From positions 1 through 33,957 of the forward strand of contig DRNU01000115.1 in NCBI GenBank assembly GCA_011374975.1: a DNA stretch of 33,957 nucleotides, in the 5' to 3' direction. This stretch comes from Gammaproteobacteria bacterium. Lineage in GTDB: Bacteria; Pseudomonadota; Gammaproteobacteria; DSM-19610. A model generated the notes under the pieces. That model saw only the letters and a program-made list of their open reading frames with translations. It had not been told where the DNA came from and ran no database searches. This document shows positions 8,097-15,376 of the stretch, in pieces. Each line of letters begins with the position of its first letter. The stretch's first letter is position 1. A program made the translations under genes and the position numbers.

Positions 8097-10298
8097 ATGA
8101 CACAGCAGGCATCAGGCCCAGAGACCACCGCCAGCCCGTTACCGGAACCGTTACTGCGCATCGTCGAGGCGCGGCACCATGACCCTTTCGAAGTACTGGG
8201 CAGGCACCGCGACGGAGACCAGGACCTGGTCAGGGCATTCCTGCCACGCTGTCACGATGTGCGTATTCTCGATACCGATATCACCCTGACCCGCATCGAG
8301 GGCACTGATCTGTTTGAATGGCGCGGCGACGGCAGCGCCATTCCCGGGCACTACCAGCTGGGCTGGATCGACCAGGACGGCTTCGAATGCTCGGCCCGGG
8401 ACCCCTACAGCTTTGCGCCCCAGCTGGCCGACTTCGACCTGCACCTGTTCGGTGAGGGGCGTCACCTGCATGCCTACCGCTTCATGGGCGCACACCTGTG
8501 CGAGGTCGACGGTATCGCCGGCACCCGTTTCGCAGTCTGGGCGCCCGGCGCGGAGCGCGTCAGCGTGACCGGCGACTGGAACCACTGGGACGGCCGCCGG
8601 CACCCGATGCGCGCCCGCGGTGACAGCGGCGTCTGGGAACTGTTCATCCCCGGCATCTGTGCGCACACCTACTACAAATACGAGATACGCAGCCGCGAGC
8701 ACGGCAGCATCCACCTCAAGACCGACCCCTACGGTCAGGCTTTCGAACTGCGACCCGGCACCGCCTCGGTCACACATTACCCGGCCGATTACGCCTGGAA
8801 TGACGCACAATGGATGCAGGCGCGCGCCGACAATGGCTGGCTGCACCAGCCCATGTCCATCTATGAAGTCCACCTCGGTTCCTGGCAGCGTGATGAGCTG
8901 GGCCAGTTCCTGAACTACCGGCAACTGGCCGAATGGCTGGTGAACTACGTCAAGGAAACCGGCTTCACCCACATCGAACTGCTGCCCGTCACCGAACACC
9001 CGCTGGATGCCTCCTGGGGTTACCAGACCACCGGCTACTTTGCCCCCACCAGCCGTTTCGGCACCGCCGACGACTTCCGCTGGTTCGTCGACCACTGCCA
9101 CCAGAACGGCATCGGCGTCATCCTCGACTGGGCACCCGGCCACTTCCCCAAGGACGACTTCGCGCTGGCGCGCTTCGACGGCACCGCCCTGTACGAGCAC
9201 GAAGACCCGCGCCGCGGCGAACACCGCGAATGGGGCACCCTGGTGTTCAACTACGGGCGCAACGAAGTACGCAACTTCCTGCTCTCCAGCGCTATCTTCT
9301 GGCTGGAGGAAATGCACATCGACGGGCTGCGCGTCGACGCCGTGGCTTCCATGCTCTACCTCGACTATTCCCGCGACCCCGGCGACTGGATTCCCAACGA
9401 ATACGGCGGCCGTGAAAACATCGACGCCATCCACTTCCTGCGCCACCTCAACCAGGTCACCCATGCCGAACAACCCGGCAGCATGATCATCGCCGAAGAA
9501 TCCACCGCCTGGCCGCAGGTCACGCGCCCGGTCGACGTCGGCGGCCTCGGCTTCAGCATGAAATGGAACATGGGCTGGATGCACGACACCCTGCAATACA
9601 TGGGCAAAGAGGCCGTACACCGCAAATTCCACCACAACCAGCTCACCTTCGGCCTGCTGTACGCCTTCAACGAAAACTTCGTCCTGCCCTTCTCGCACGA
9701 CGAAGTCGTGCACGGCAAGGGCTCCATGCTGGACAAAATGAGCGGCGACATCTGGCAGCGCTTCGCCAACCTGCGCCTGCTCTACACCTACATGTTCACC
9801 TACCCCGGCAAAAAACTGCTGTTCATGGGCAGCGAATTCGGCCAGTACGCAGAATGGAACTCGGACGGCACACTCGACTGGCACCTGATGGAAGACCCGC
9901 GCCACGCCAACCTCAAACAACTGGTGCACGACCTCAACCAGCTGTACCGCAACCAGCCCGCACTGCACCAGTACGACTTCGAGGCGGACGGCTTCCGCTG
10001 GCTGGAATGCAACGACGCCGACAACTCCACCCTGAGCTACTACCGGCAAAGCGATGAACAAATGGCCATCGTGGTACTCAACTTCACCCCCGTACCCCGC
10101 CAGGGCTACCGGCTGGGCGTACCCGCCGCCGGCGAATACCAGCTGCAACTGAACTCCGACGCCGGTTTCTACAGCGGCAGCGACATCCCGGTACAGGGCC
10201 ACTACCACAGCGAATCAGTCCCCTGGATGAACCAGCCGCAATCCATCGTACTGGACCTCCCGCCCCTGGCCGGCCTGATCCTGCTCAAAACCCCGTAG
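8097..10298 (+). CDS. glgB: 1,4-alpha-glucan branching enzyme (GH13)
   Basis: The 733-residue enzyme introduces alpha-1,6 branches into glycogen; E. coli GlgB is 728 residues. Two N-terminal beta modules are visible: DPFEVLGRH at about 29-37 and the CBM48-like [22 protein letters not shown] at about 145-166. The TIM barrel carries [11 protein letters not shown] (nucleophile D414), MIIAEEST (acid/base E467) and [12 protein letters not shown] (D535), followed by a C-terminal all-beta domain. It is transcribed divergently from glgC and is followed by about 295 bp of non-coding DNA containing a large palindrome. Confidence 0.97.
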   Translation: MTQQASGPETTASPLPEPLLRIVEARHHDPFEVLGRHRDGDQDLVRAFLPRCHDVRILDTDITLTRIEGTDLFEWRGDGSAIPGHYQLGWIDQDGFECSARDPYSFAPQLADFDLHLFGEGRHLHAYRFMGAHLCEVDGIAGTRFAVWAPGAERVSVTGDWNHWDGRRHPMRARGDSGVWELFIPGICAHTYYKYEIRSREHGSIHLKTDPYGQAFELRPGTASVTHYPADYAWNDAQWMQARADNGWLHQPMSIYEVHLGSWQRDELGQFLNYRQLAEWLVNYVKETGFTHIELLPVTEHPLDASWGYQTTGYFAPTSRFGTADDFRWFVDHCHQNGIGVILDWAPGHFPKDDFALARFDGTALYEHEDPRRGEHREWGTLVFNYGRNEVRNFLLSSAIFWLEEMHIDGLRVDAVASMLYLDYSRDPGDWIPNEYGGRENIDAIHFLRHLNQVTHAEQPGSMIIAEESTAWPQVTRPVDVGGLGFSMKWNMGWMHDTLQYMGKEAVHRKFHHNQLTFGLLYAFNENFVLPFSHDEVVHGKGSMLDKMSGDIWQRFANLRLLYTYMFTYPGKKLLFMGSEFGQYAEWNSDGTLDWHLMEDPRHANLKQLVHDLNQLYRNQPALHQYDFEADGFRWLECNDADNSTLSYYRQSDEQMAIVVLNFTPVPRQGYRLGVPAAGEYQLQLNSDAGFYSGSDIPVQGHYHSESVPWMNQPQSIVLDLPPLAGLILLKTP

Positions 10299-10340
10299 CC
10301 ACCGTCCCGGCAAAACAACCACCACGGCCCGGCCACCCAA

Positions 10341-10427
10341 TTTTTTGCGCCATGCCGGTGAGGCCTTTCCTGCGCCTTGCGCCCCGCGCCTGAAGCCGGA
10401 AAGGCCTCACCGGCATGGCGCAAAAAA
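10341..10427. repeat. Perfect 30-bp inverted repeat with a 27-bp spacer
   Basis: The left arm 10341-10370 (starting TTTTTTGCGCC and ending CTTTCC) is exactly reverse-complementary to 10398-10427. The spacer 10371-10397 is GC-rich. T6 is at the outer left and A6 at the outer right, so a transcript from either strand ends the hairpin in A6, not U6. That argues against an ordinary intrinsic terminator. No clear target-site duplication flanks it. A 20-bp half-copy at 3482-3501 indicates a repeat family. It could be a miniature inverted-repeat or REP/BIME-like element, or a strong mRNA 3'-end structure for glgB. Confidence 0.8.
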
Positions 10428-10449
10428 GCCCCCTGACAACGCGCCCAAA

Positions 10450-10474
10450 ATCAATCGAGTCTGACCCCATTGAT
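10450..10474. repeat. Small REP-like motif with ATCAAT/ATTGAT arms
   Basis: ATCAAT (10450-10455) and ATTGAT (10469-10474) are inverted around CGAGTCTGACCCC. I recall very similar strings (GGGGTCAGACTCGATTGAT on the other strand) scattered through many bacterial genomes near REP-associated tyrosine transposases. That is memory, not a search result. No transposase is encoded here. Confidence 0.45.
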
Positions 10475-10517
10475 CCCGACACTGGCTCAATAGGCTGAAC
10501 ATCTCTGTCACGCACAC

Positions 10518-10546
10518 TTGCATTCCGCAGCCATTGGCCTTATTTA
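10518..10546 (+). promoter_or_regulatory. Possible promoter of the amrB-amrA pair
   Basis: TTGCAT (10518-10523) and TATTTA (10541-10546) are 17 bp apart. The -35 is a fair match and the -10 is poor. The surrounding TTATTTATTAAG is the only AT-rich stretch in the spacer. Confidence 0.35.
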
Positions 10547-10593
10547 TTAAGTGATGCCTTCATGACGAGGGCGCCAGCCGGGAGGACACCAGC

Positions 10594-11382
10594 GTGCCGC
10601 AAATCCGCGAACCCGCCGTAGCCGGGATGTTCTACCCGGATGACCCCGTATTATTGCAACAACAGGTCGAAAGCCTGCTGCAACGCGAGGTCGCCGTCGC
10701 CAACCCCCCCAAGGCACTGATCGTGCCGCACGCCGGCTACATCTACTCCGGTCCCGTCGCCGCCAGCGCCTACCTGCAACTGCTGCCCGTGCGCGACAGC
10801 ATCCGGCGCGTGGTCCTGCTCGGCCCCTCGCACCACACCGGCTTCAGCGGTCTGGCCGCCAGCAGCGCACAATACTTCTCCACCCCGCTGGGACTGGTGC
10901 GTATCGACCAGCAGGCCATGGACGACATCCTGCTGCTGCCCCAGGTGCGCGTCCTTGACGAGGCACATGCCCAGGAACACAGCCTCGAAGTGCAACTGCC
11001 GTTCCTGCAAGTGGTGCTGGGAAAAGACTTCGGCCTGATACCCCTGGTCGTCGGCGAAGCAGAAGCTGAAACAGTCGCGGAAGTCATCGACACACTGTGG
11101 GGCGGGCCGGAAACCCTGTTCGTCATCAGCTCGGACCTCAGCCACTACCTGGATTACCAGACCGCACAACGCCTGGACAGCGCCACCTCCACCGCCATCG
11201 AACAACTCAACCCGCAAGCCATCGACTACCGCCAGGCCTGCGGTCGCAACCCCGTCACCGGCATACTGCTGGCCGCACGCCGGCACGGCCTGCAGGCCAC
11301 CACACTGGACCTGCGCAACTCGGGCGACACCGCCGGCAGCCGCGACCGGGTAGTGGGCTATGGTGCCTATGCCCTTTACTGA
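10594..11382 (+). CDS. amrB: AmmeMemoRadiSam system protein B (MEMO1 family)
   Basis: The 262-residue protein belongs to the MEMO1/class III extradiol dioxygenase-like fold. Family residues are visible: PHAGYIYSGP (H46), GPSHH (H80/H81), SSDLSHY (H184) and ACGRNP (C216). These match the metal-site histidines and cysteine of human MEMO1. The bacterial function is not established; homologues are co-encoded with an AMMECR1 protein and a radical-SAM enzyme. It starts at GTG 10594 with GGAGG at 10581-10585, 8 nt upstream. It overlaps the next gene by 23 bp, so the two are one operon. Identification of the family is secure; the role is not. Confidence 0.92.
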   Translation: MPQIREPAVAGMFYPDDPVLLQQQVESLLQREVAVANPPKALIVPHAGYIYSGPVAASAYLQLLPVRDSIRRVVLLGPSHHTGFSGLAASSAQYFSTPLGLVRIDQQAMDDILLLPQVRVLDEAHAQEHSLEVQLPFLQVVLGKDFGLIPLVVGEAEAETVAEVIDTLWGGPETLFVISSDLSHYLDYQTAQRLDSATSTAIEQLNPQAIDYRQACGRNPVTGILLAARRHGLQATTLDLRNSGDTAGSRDRVVGYGAYALY

Positions 11383-11932
11383 ATCACAACGCGCCACACT
11401 GCTGGACACCGCCTGGCAATCCATCCGGCACGGCCTGTTACACCGCAGGCCGCCAGCGATAAACATTGCAGATTTTGACCCGGTACTCACCAGCCCGGGC
11501 GCCAGCTTTGTCACCCTGCACGCGCAGGGCGCGCTGCGCGGCTGCATTGGCTCACTGGAGGCGTATCGCCCGTTAATCGAAGATGTATCCGAAAATGCCT
11601 TCGCGGCCGCATTCCGCGACCCGCGTTTTAACCCGGTGCAGGAAGAAGAGCTGGACGGTATCAATCTGGATATCTCGGTACTCGGCACCCCGGAACCCCT
11701 GCATTTCAGCTCCGAACGGGACCTGCTACACCAGCTGCGCCCCGGAAAGGACGGCCTGATCCTGCAGGATGGCAATTTCCGCGGCACCTTCCTGCCCGCG
11801 GTGTGGGAGTCCCTGCCCGAACCGGAACAGTTTTTACAACACCTGAAACTGAAAGCCGGGCTGCCGACCGATCACTGGTCCGACACCTTGCAGGTATGGC
11901 GCTACAGCACGGAGAGTTTTGGCGATACCTGA
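11360..11932 (+). CDS. amrA: AmmeMemoRadiSam system protein A (AMMECR1 domain)
   Basis: The 190-residue protein consists almost wholly of an AMMECR1 domain. It contains the hallmark LRGCIGSLEAYRPL (about 58-71), then FRDPRFNPV and a C-terminal FLQHLKLKAGL. It overlaps amrB by 23 bp if it starts at ATG 11360, or by 14 bp from the second ATG at 11369 (MPFTESQ). The biochemical role is unknown. The expected third partner, a PflA-like radical-SAM enzyme, is not adjacent: glgB lies upstream and a convergent unrelated gene lies downstream. Confidence 0.92.
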   Translation: MVPMPFTESQRATLLDTAWQSIRHGLLHRRPPAINIADFDPVLTSPGASFVTLHAQGALRGCIGSLEAYRPLIEDVSENAFAAAFRDPRFNPVQEEELDGINLDISVLGTPEPLHFSSERDLLHQLRPGKDGLILQDGNFRGTFLPAVWESLPEPEQFLQHLKLKAGLPTDHWSDTLQVWRYSTESFGDT

Positions 11933-11966
11933 AACGCAGTGCCGGAACGACGGACACTGCATGATT

Positions 11967-11990
11967 CCAGGTTTCCCTGGCGGTTTATTT
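11967..11990 (+). terminator. Weak candidate terminator after amrA
   Basis: CCAGG-TTTC-CCTGG (11967-11980) forms a 5-bp stem followed by CGGTTTATTT. A second hairpin, GCAGTG/CACTGC, lies just upstream (11936-11960). The T-rich tail overlaps the last codons of the converging gene. The stem is short, so confidence is low. Confidence 0.35.
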
Positions 11991-12911
11991 CCTGACCTGG
12001 ATCCTGCAACCGCCAACCGAGCCCGGCATGCAGGCCTGCTGGTCGATCCATATCGCGTTATCCAGGATTGCGCCACTGAGGTCCGCACCCTCGATCCTGG
12101 CGCCGCTGAGGTTGGCGTAGGACAGGTCGGCATCCACCAGTTTGCTGTTGCGTAAATCCGAGCCGCGCAGCGCCACACCCACCAGGCGCGCATGGCTCAG
12201 GTCCGCACGGCTCAGGTTACTGAGATTCAGGCTGCTGTATTCGAGGTTCACACCGGCCATGCTGGCGCCGGACAGTTGTGCGGCATCCAGGCGTGCGTTG
12301 CCGATCTGCGCACCGACCAGGTCCGCACCCTCGGCGACCAGGCCGATCTGGTTACAGTGGTTCCAGTTTACGCCGGGCCGTGCCGGCGCCGCGCAATCCG
12401 GCGGCACCGTCTCCGGCGCCCCCAGCTCCAGCAGATAGCTGAGCATGAAACCCAGCAACACCAGCGCAACCGCCACCAGCGGGTAGCGGTACAGTTTGCT
12501 GCTGGCGCGTGGCTGGTGCGCAACCTGATACTTGATCAGCCGGTGCCGGACCTGTTCCTCGGTCTCGGCACGCCGGCGCTCACGTCCGCTGCGCAGGTTC
12601 TTGACCTCCTCGCTACAGCCGTTGGGCGCACGTTCACGCCGGTCGACGGGCTGACGCTCATCCTCGCGCATACGTGCAATCAGCAGCTTTTCCAGGTTTT
12701 CTTCGGTGGGCGGCAGCCGCATGACTTCGGGAATCAGCTCGGGATACACCGACAACGACTGCCAGGCACCGCCCTCCGGGCGCACCTCGCCATCCGGACA
12801 GATACGGCCCAGCAGGATATAGCGGCTGATCTGCTGCTGCGGGTACGGCCCGCGCACCACGCCGTTACGCCGCGTGTACCAGAGTATCCGCTGTGATTTT
12901 ACTGTCTTCAT
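11985..12911 (-). CDS. GYF-like domain, membrane-anchored pentapeptide-repeat protein
   Basis: The 308-residue protein has three parts. Residues 11-58 (WYTRRNGVVRGPY, then LLGRICPDGEVR and WQSL) resemble the GYF_2 fold. Residues 70-140 are highly charged. One membrane helix lies at about 143-163. After that come roughly 18 pentapeptide repeats of A(D/N)LXX type (about 193-288), which should form a right-handed quadrilateral beta-helix. Positive charges precede the helix and acidic residues follow it, so the N-terminus is probably cytoplasmic and the repeats periplasmic. Cysteines C173, C186, C294 and C302 flank the repeats and none lies within them, as if closing disulfides. I do not recognise a named gene, and the function is unknown. 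It is monocistronic as far as can be seen. Confidence 0.85.
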   Translation of the reverse strand: MKTVKSQRILWYTRRNGVVRGPYPQQQISRYILLGRICPDGEVRPEGGAWQSLSVYPELIPEVMRLPPTEENLEKLLIARMREDERQPVDRRERAPNGCSEEVKNLRSGRERRRAETEEQVRHRLIKYQVAHQPRASSKLYRYPLVAVALVLLGFMLSYLLELGAPETVPPDCAAPARPGVNWNHCNQIGLVAEGADLVGAQIGNARLDAAQLSGASMAGVNLEYSSLNLSNLSRADLSHARLVGVALRGSDLRNSKLVDADLSYANLSGARIEGADLSGAILDNAIWIDQQACMPGSVGGCRIQVRK

Positions 12912-12948
12912 GCCCTTGTATCAGCCTTCATTCCTTATCGCCGTTCCC

Positions 12949-12975
12949 TTGCACAGGCAAATAATGCAGTATAGA
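12949..12975 (+). promoter_or_regulatory. Possible promoter of fliK-fhlB
   Basis: TTGCAC (12949-12954) and TATAGA (12970-12975) are spaced by only 15 bp, shorter than ideal. No sigma-54 or sigma-28 consensus was seen in the 94-bp spacer between the divergent genes. Confidence 0.3.
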
Positions 12976-13005
12976 TGCCATGTTTTGCGTGCAGGCCGCC
13001 AACTG

Positions 13006-14472
13006 ATGGAAACCACCGGGCCCACCGGCGCACCACGCCTGCCGGCCACTGCAGCCGGCACGTCAACAGCGGCCGCGCAGTGGCAAACCGGCCAGTTATT
13101 GCAGGCCACCGTGACCGAGAGCCGTATCGGCAGCGTACTGCTGGCTATAGGTAATCGGCAGGTAAGCGCAGAGACTTCACTGCCGCTGGAAAAAGGCCAG
13201 CAGCTCACCTTGCAGGTGCGCAGCCTGGGCGCACAACCGGTACTGAAAATCACGGCCGGACTGGGCGAATCGCCGCTCGCCGCCCTCACCCGCCAGCTGC
13301 TGCCGCAACAGGCGCCGCTGACGCCACTGCTGGCCAGCATCAAGCTGCTGGCGCAGCACCCTGCCACGCCCGCACCCGCGCAGCTCAACACGCTGGTACG
13401 CAACATCATTCGGCAGTTACCCGACGTACAGGCGGCCACGACCGGCACAGGCCTGAAACAGGCCATTGCCGACTCCGGTGTGTTCCTGGAACGCCGACTG
13501 CTGCAAACACCTGCTCCCGGCGCCGCACCGCCGGCCGTCAACTCCGATTTCAAGGCCAACCTGCTGCGCCTGGTGCAGCTGGTGCGCAACTGGCCGGGCA
13601 CAGGTCACCAGGGCAGTACAGCCGGCGCCCGGCCATCCGGCACACCCGTAACGCCTGGCGCCCCGCCGGTACCGGTTACCGGCAGCGGACCGACGGGTAC
13701 AGCACTGCCCGCCACGGCCACCCCGCCGCCAACGGCACAGAACGCGCCACCGACAGCATCCCCCGACCAGTTGCAGCGCGCCGTGCGCGCCGGCGTCCCG
13801 GCCCGTGCGGCAACAGACACGGCGCGACCCGCACCGGCCGCACCACCGGCAGCAGGATCAACGACAGCTGCTGCGGGCAGTACGGCAACGCCCGGCGTGG
13901 TTACCCCGGGCGGCGACCCGGCACCACCGCTGCGCGGCACACAGCCGGTGCCACAGTCAGCCGTGCAGGTCAGCCTGGAGGTGTTGAACCGGCTGGGTAA
14001 TTTTCGCACCGACCTGCTGCAACAGGCCGAGGCCGCGCTGGCGCGCATTCAGCTGCACCAGCTCGCGGCCCTGCCGCGTGAAGCCGAGCGCGGGCTGCTG
14101 GAGTGGCTGTTCGACCTGCCGATCCGGCGCGGTGATGACATTAATTTATGGTCACTGCGCCTGTACCGCGATGGCCGGGAACAGGCACAGCAGCAGGATC
14201 CGCAGACACCCCGCTGGTCCGTGCAGCTGGCTTTCGACCTGCCGGGGCTGGGCCCGGTGCAGGCACAGGTGCAGTTACAGGGCGAGCAGGTATCGACGCG
14301 TTTCTGGACGGAACAGCCGGACAGCCTGCCACTGTTCCGCGAGCACCTGCATGAACTGCGCGGCCTGCTGCAACAGGCGGGCCTGGAAGTCGGCGAGCTG
14401 GACTGTCAGCCCGGCCCCCGCCCCGCGGTCAAACCCGCTGCCGGTGCACTGCAACTGAGTGAAAAGGCATGA
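13006..14472 (+). CDS. fliK: Flagellar hook-length control protein FliK
   Basis: The product has about 488 residues from the ATG at 13006 (METTGPTGAP). The N-terminal part has a small folded region (QLLQATVTESRIGSVLLAIGN) followed by a long Thr/Pro/Ala-rich linker at about 200-320, typical of the ruler segment. The C-terminal 150 residues (RGLLEWLFDLPIRRGDDINLW, PRWSVQLAFDLPGLGPVQAQVQL) match the Flg_hook domain that interacts with FlhB and switches export specificity. Upstream in-frame ATGs (12874, 12964) would add residues unlike FliK and overlap the divergent gene. The stop overlaps the next start (ATGA). FliK family members vary greatly in sequence, so the call rests on the C-terminal domain and the partner gene. 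Confidence 0.87.
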   Translation: METTGPTGAPRLPATAAGTSTAAAQWQTGQLLQATVTESRIGSVLLAIGNRQVSAETSLPLEKGQQLTLQVRSLGAQPVLKITAGLGESPLAALTRQLLPQQAPLTPLLASIKLLAQHPATPAPAQLNTLVRNIIRQLPDVQAATTGTGLKQAIADSGVFLERRLLQTPAPGAAPPAVNSDFKANLLRLVQLVRNWPGTGHQGSTAGARPSGTPVTPGAPPVPVTGSGPTGTALPATATPPPTAQNAPPTASPDQLQRAVRAGVPARAATDTARPAPAAPPAAGSTTAAAGSTATPGVVTPGGDPAPPLRGTQPVPQSAVQVSLEVLNRLGNFRTDLLQQAEAALARIQLHQLAALPREAERGLLEWLFDLPIRRGDDINLWSLRLYRDGREQAQQQDPQTPRWSVQLAFDLPGLGPVQAQVQLQGEQVSTRFWTEQPDSLPLFREHLHELRGLLQQAGLEVGELDCQPGPRPAVKPAAGALQLSEKA

Positions 14473-14738
14473 GTGACAAACAATCACCGTCAGCGCTGGC
14501 GGTGGCACTGCAATACGATGGTGAACGCGCGCCGCGCGTCACTGCCAGTGGCCATGATGCGGTTGCCGAGCAGATCATCGCGCTGGCGCGCGAGCACGGT
14601 ATACCGATGCAGGAAAACGAGCCGCTGGCCGCACTGCTGTCACATGTGGAACTCGGGGAAGAAATACCGGAAGCCCTGTACCTGGCGGTGGCGCAGGTCA
14701 TTGCCTTCGCCTATCACCTGTCGGGGAAGACGCCCTGA
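14469..14738 (+). CDS. fhlB: FlhB C-terminal-domain-like protein (FhlB)
   Basis: The 89-residue protein aligns with the cytoplasmic tail of FlhB. Its AVALQYDGERAPRVTASGHDAVAEQI parallels the segment after NPTH in the full FlhB encoded at 28691-29872, and ALYLAVAQVIAFAYHL parallels GLYLAVAQILAYIFQL. It has no membrane segments and lacks the NPTH autocleavage motif. Such stand-alone proteins are usually encoded beside fliK, as here with a 4-bp ATGA overlap. In other bacteria they can partly replace the FlhB C-terminal domain. The likely role is modulation of the export substrate switch. Confidence 0.88.
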   Translation: MSDKQSPSALAVALQYDGERAPRVTASGHDAVAEQIIALAREHGIPMQENEPLAALLSHVELGEEIPEALYLAVAQVIAFAYHLSGKTP

Positions 14739-14755
14739 CCCGGCCGGGTATCAGG
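14734..14755. other. Inverted repeat joining two converging stop codons
   Basis: CCTGACCCGG (14734-14743) pairs with CCGGGTATCAGG (14744-14755) apart from a two-base TA bulge. The TGA of fhlB lies in one arm and the TGA of the DUF2802 gene in the other. There is no T-run and almost no loop, so it is either a shared weak end structure or coincidence of converging stops. Confidence 0.4.
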
Positions 14756-15149
14756 CAACACCACGCTGCATCATGACCAGCAGTTCGGCTTCACCCTGGG
14801 TCAGGCCACAGCTGTCGACCAGTTCCTCGATATCCGCGCCCTTGTGCACCAGCTGACTGGCACGGGTATAGGGGCGTTCGCCGCCACTGCGTAATTCCAG
14901 CAGGTTCTGGCGTTCGAGGATACGCTGCACCTGCTGTTCCAGTGTCAGCACATGGTCACCGGCGCCGGCCGCGGCGCTGCACAATGCGGCCAGTTCCTGT
15001 TCCGCCTGCTGTACACGCTGACGGGTCAGTTCGAGCTCTTCCAGCACGCTGTCGCGGTTGCGCCTGGCGCGCCGCAGGGCGATACCCGCGAGTGTCAGGC
15101 TGAACAGGGTCAGTATGCTGGTCAGGATCAGTGCGGCTGTCAGGAACAT
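14751..15149 (-). CDS. DUF2802 domain membrane protein
   Basis: The 132-residue protein has one N-terminal membrane helix (about 3-25), then a coiled-coil-like stretch (ELELTRQRVQQAEQELAAL, about 38-56). It ends in the DUF2802 domain, with YTRASQLVHKGADIEELVDSC and LTQGEAELLVMM. Genes of this family follow cheW at the end of the polar flagellar/chemotaxis operon in Pseudomonas (PA1465 region, from memory), and the position here is the same. No function is established. The C-terminus has a helix-turn-helix-like pattern but no demonstrated DNA binding. Confidence 0.85.
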   Translation of the reverse strand: MFLTAALILTSILTLFSLTLAGIALRRARRNRDSVLEELELTRQRVQQAEQELAALCSAAAGAGDHVLTLEQQVQRILERQNLLELRSGGERPYTRASQLVHKGADIEELVDSCGLTQGEAELLVMMQRGVA

Positions 15150-15158
15150 GGGAACACC

Positions 15159-15341
15159 TCAGGCGTATTCATCGATAATGGGCGCGTCGTCATCCTGCCC
15201 GCGCTTGCGGCGTCGTTCCTGTTGCCGCTGTTGTTCTTTGTCCGGCTTGCGTTGCGGCGCCTTGTCATCCTGCCCGACACCCTTGCCGGGAAGACCTGGC
15301 GGTACACGACTGGCGGGGGGCAGCTGTCCAATATCCGACAT
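15159..15341 (-). CDS. Small hydrophilic protein of unknown function in the chemotaxis operon
   Basis: The 60-residue frame reads MSDIGQLPPASRVPPGLPG, then a Lys/Gln/Arg-rich stretch, and ends DDDAPIIDEYA. It fits neatly between cheW (stop 15377) and the DUF2802 start (15149). GGAG lies about 10 nt before the ATG. It has no membrane segment or recognisable domain and is probably intrinsically disordered. I recall small proteins with the same beginning and the same DEYA end at this position in related bacteria, but cannot verify that. The stop-to-start spacing supports a real gene. Confidence 0.65.
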   Translation of the reverse strand: MSDIGQLPPASRVPPGLPGKGVGQDDKAPQRKPDKEQQRQQERRRKRGQDDDAPIIDEYA

Positions 15342-15376
15342 GGCTGCATGCTCCGTAACGCACCGGAATCAGCCGG

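Larger units (their letters stand above)
10299..10593. other. Non-coding spacer between glgB and amrB
   Basis: I see no gene here. The left half holds the 87-bp palindrome (10341-10427). The middle holds the REP-like motif (10450-10474). The right part (10500-10593) holds a possible promoter and the ribosome binding site for the next gene. Confidence 0.7.

Noticed and set aside
8151-10208. A 685-codon minus-strand open frame opposite glgB
   Set aside because: Val/Gly/Ala-rich translation with no recognisable motif; glgB on the other strand has all catalytic residues.
10341-10427. Calling the large palindrome an intrinsic terminator
   Set aside because: The hairpin is preceded by T6 and followed by A6 on either strand, the reverse of what a rho-independent terminator needs, and the 30-bp stem is much longer than usual.
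10299-10593. A hidden small gene or transposase remnant in the glgB-amrB spacer
   Set aside because: No frame with a start, ribosome binding site and coding character was seen; the space is filled by the inverted repeats and upstream signals.
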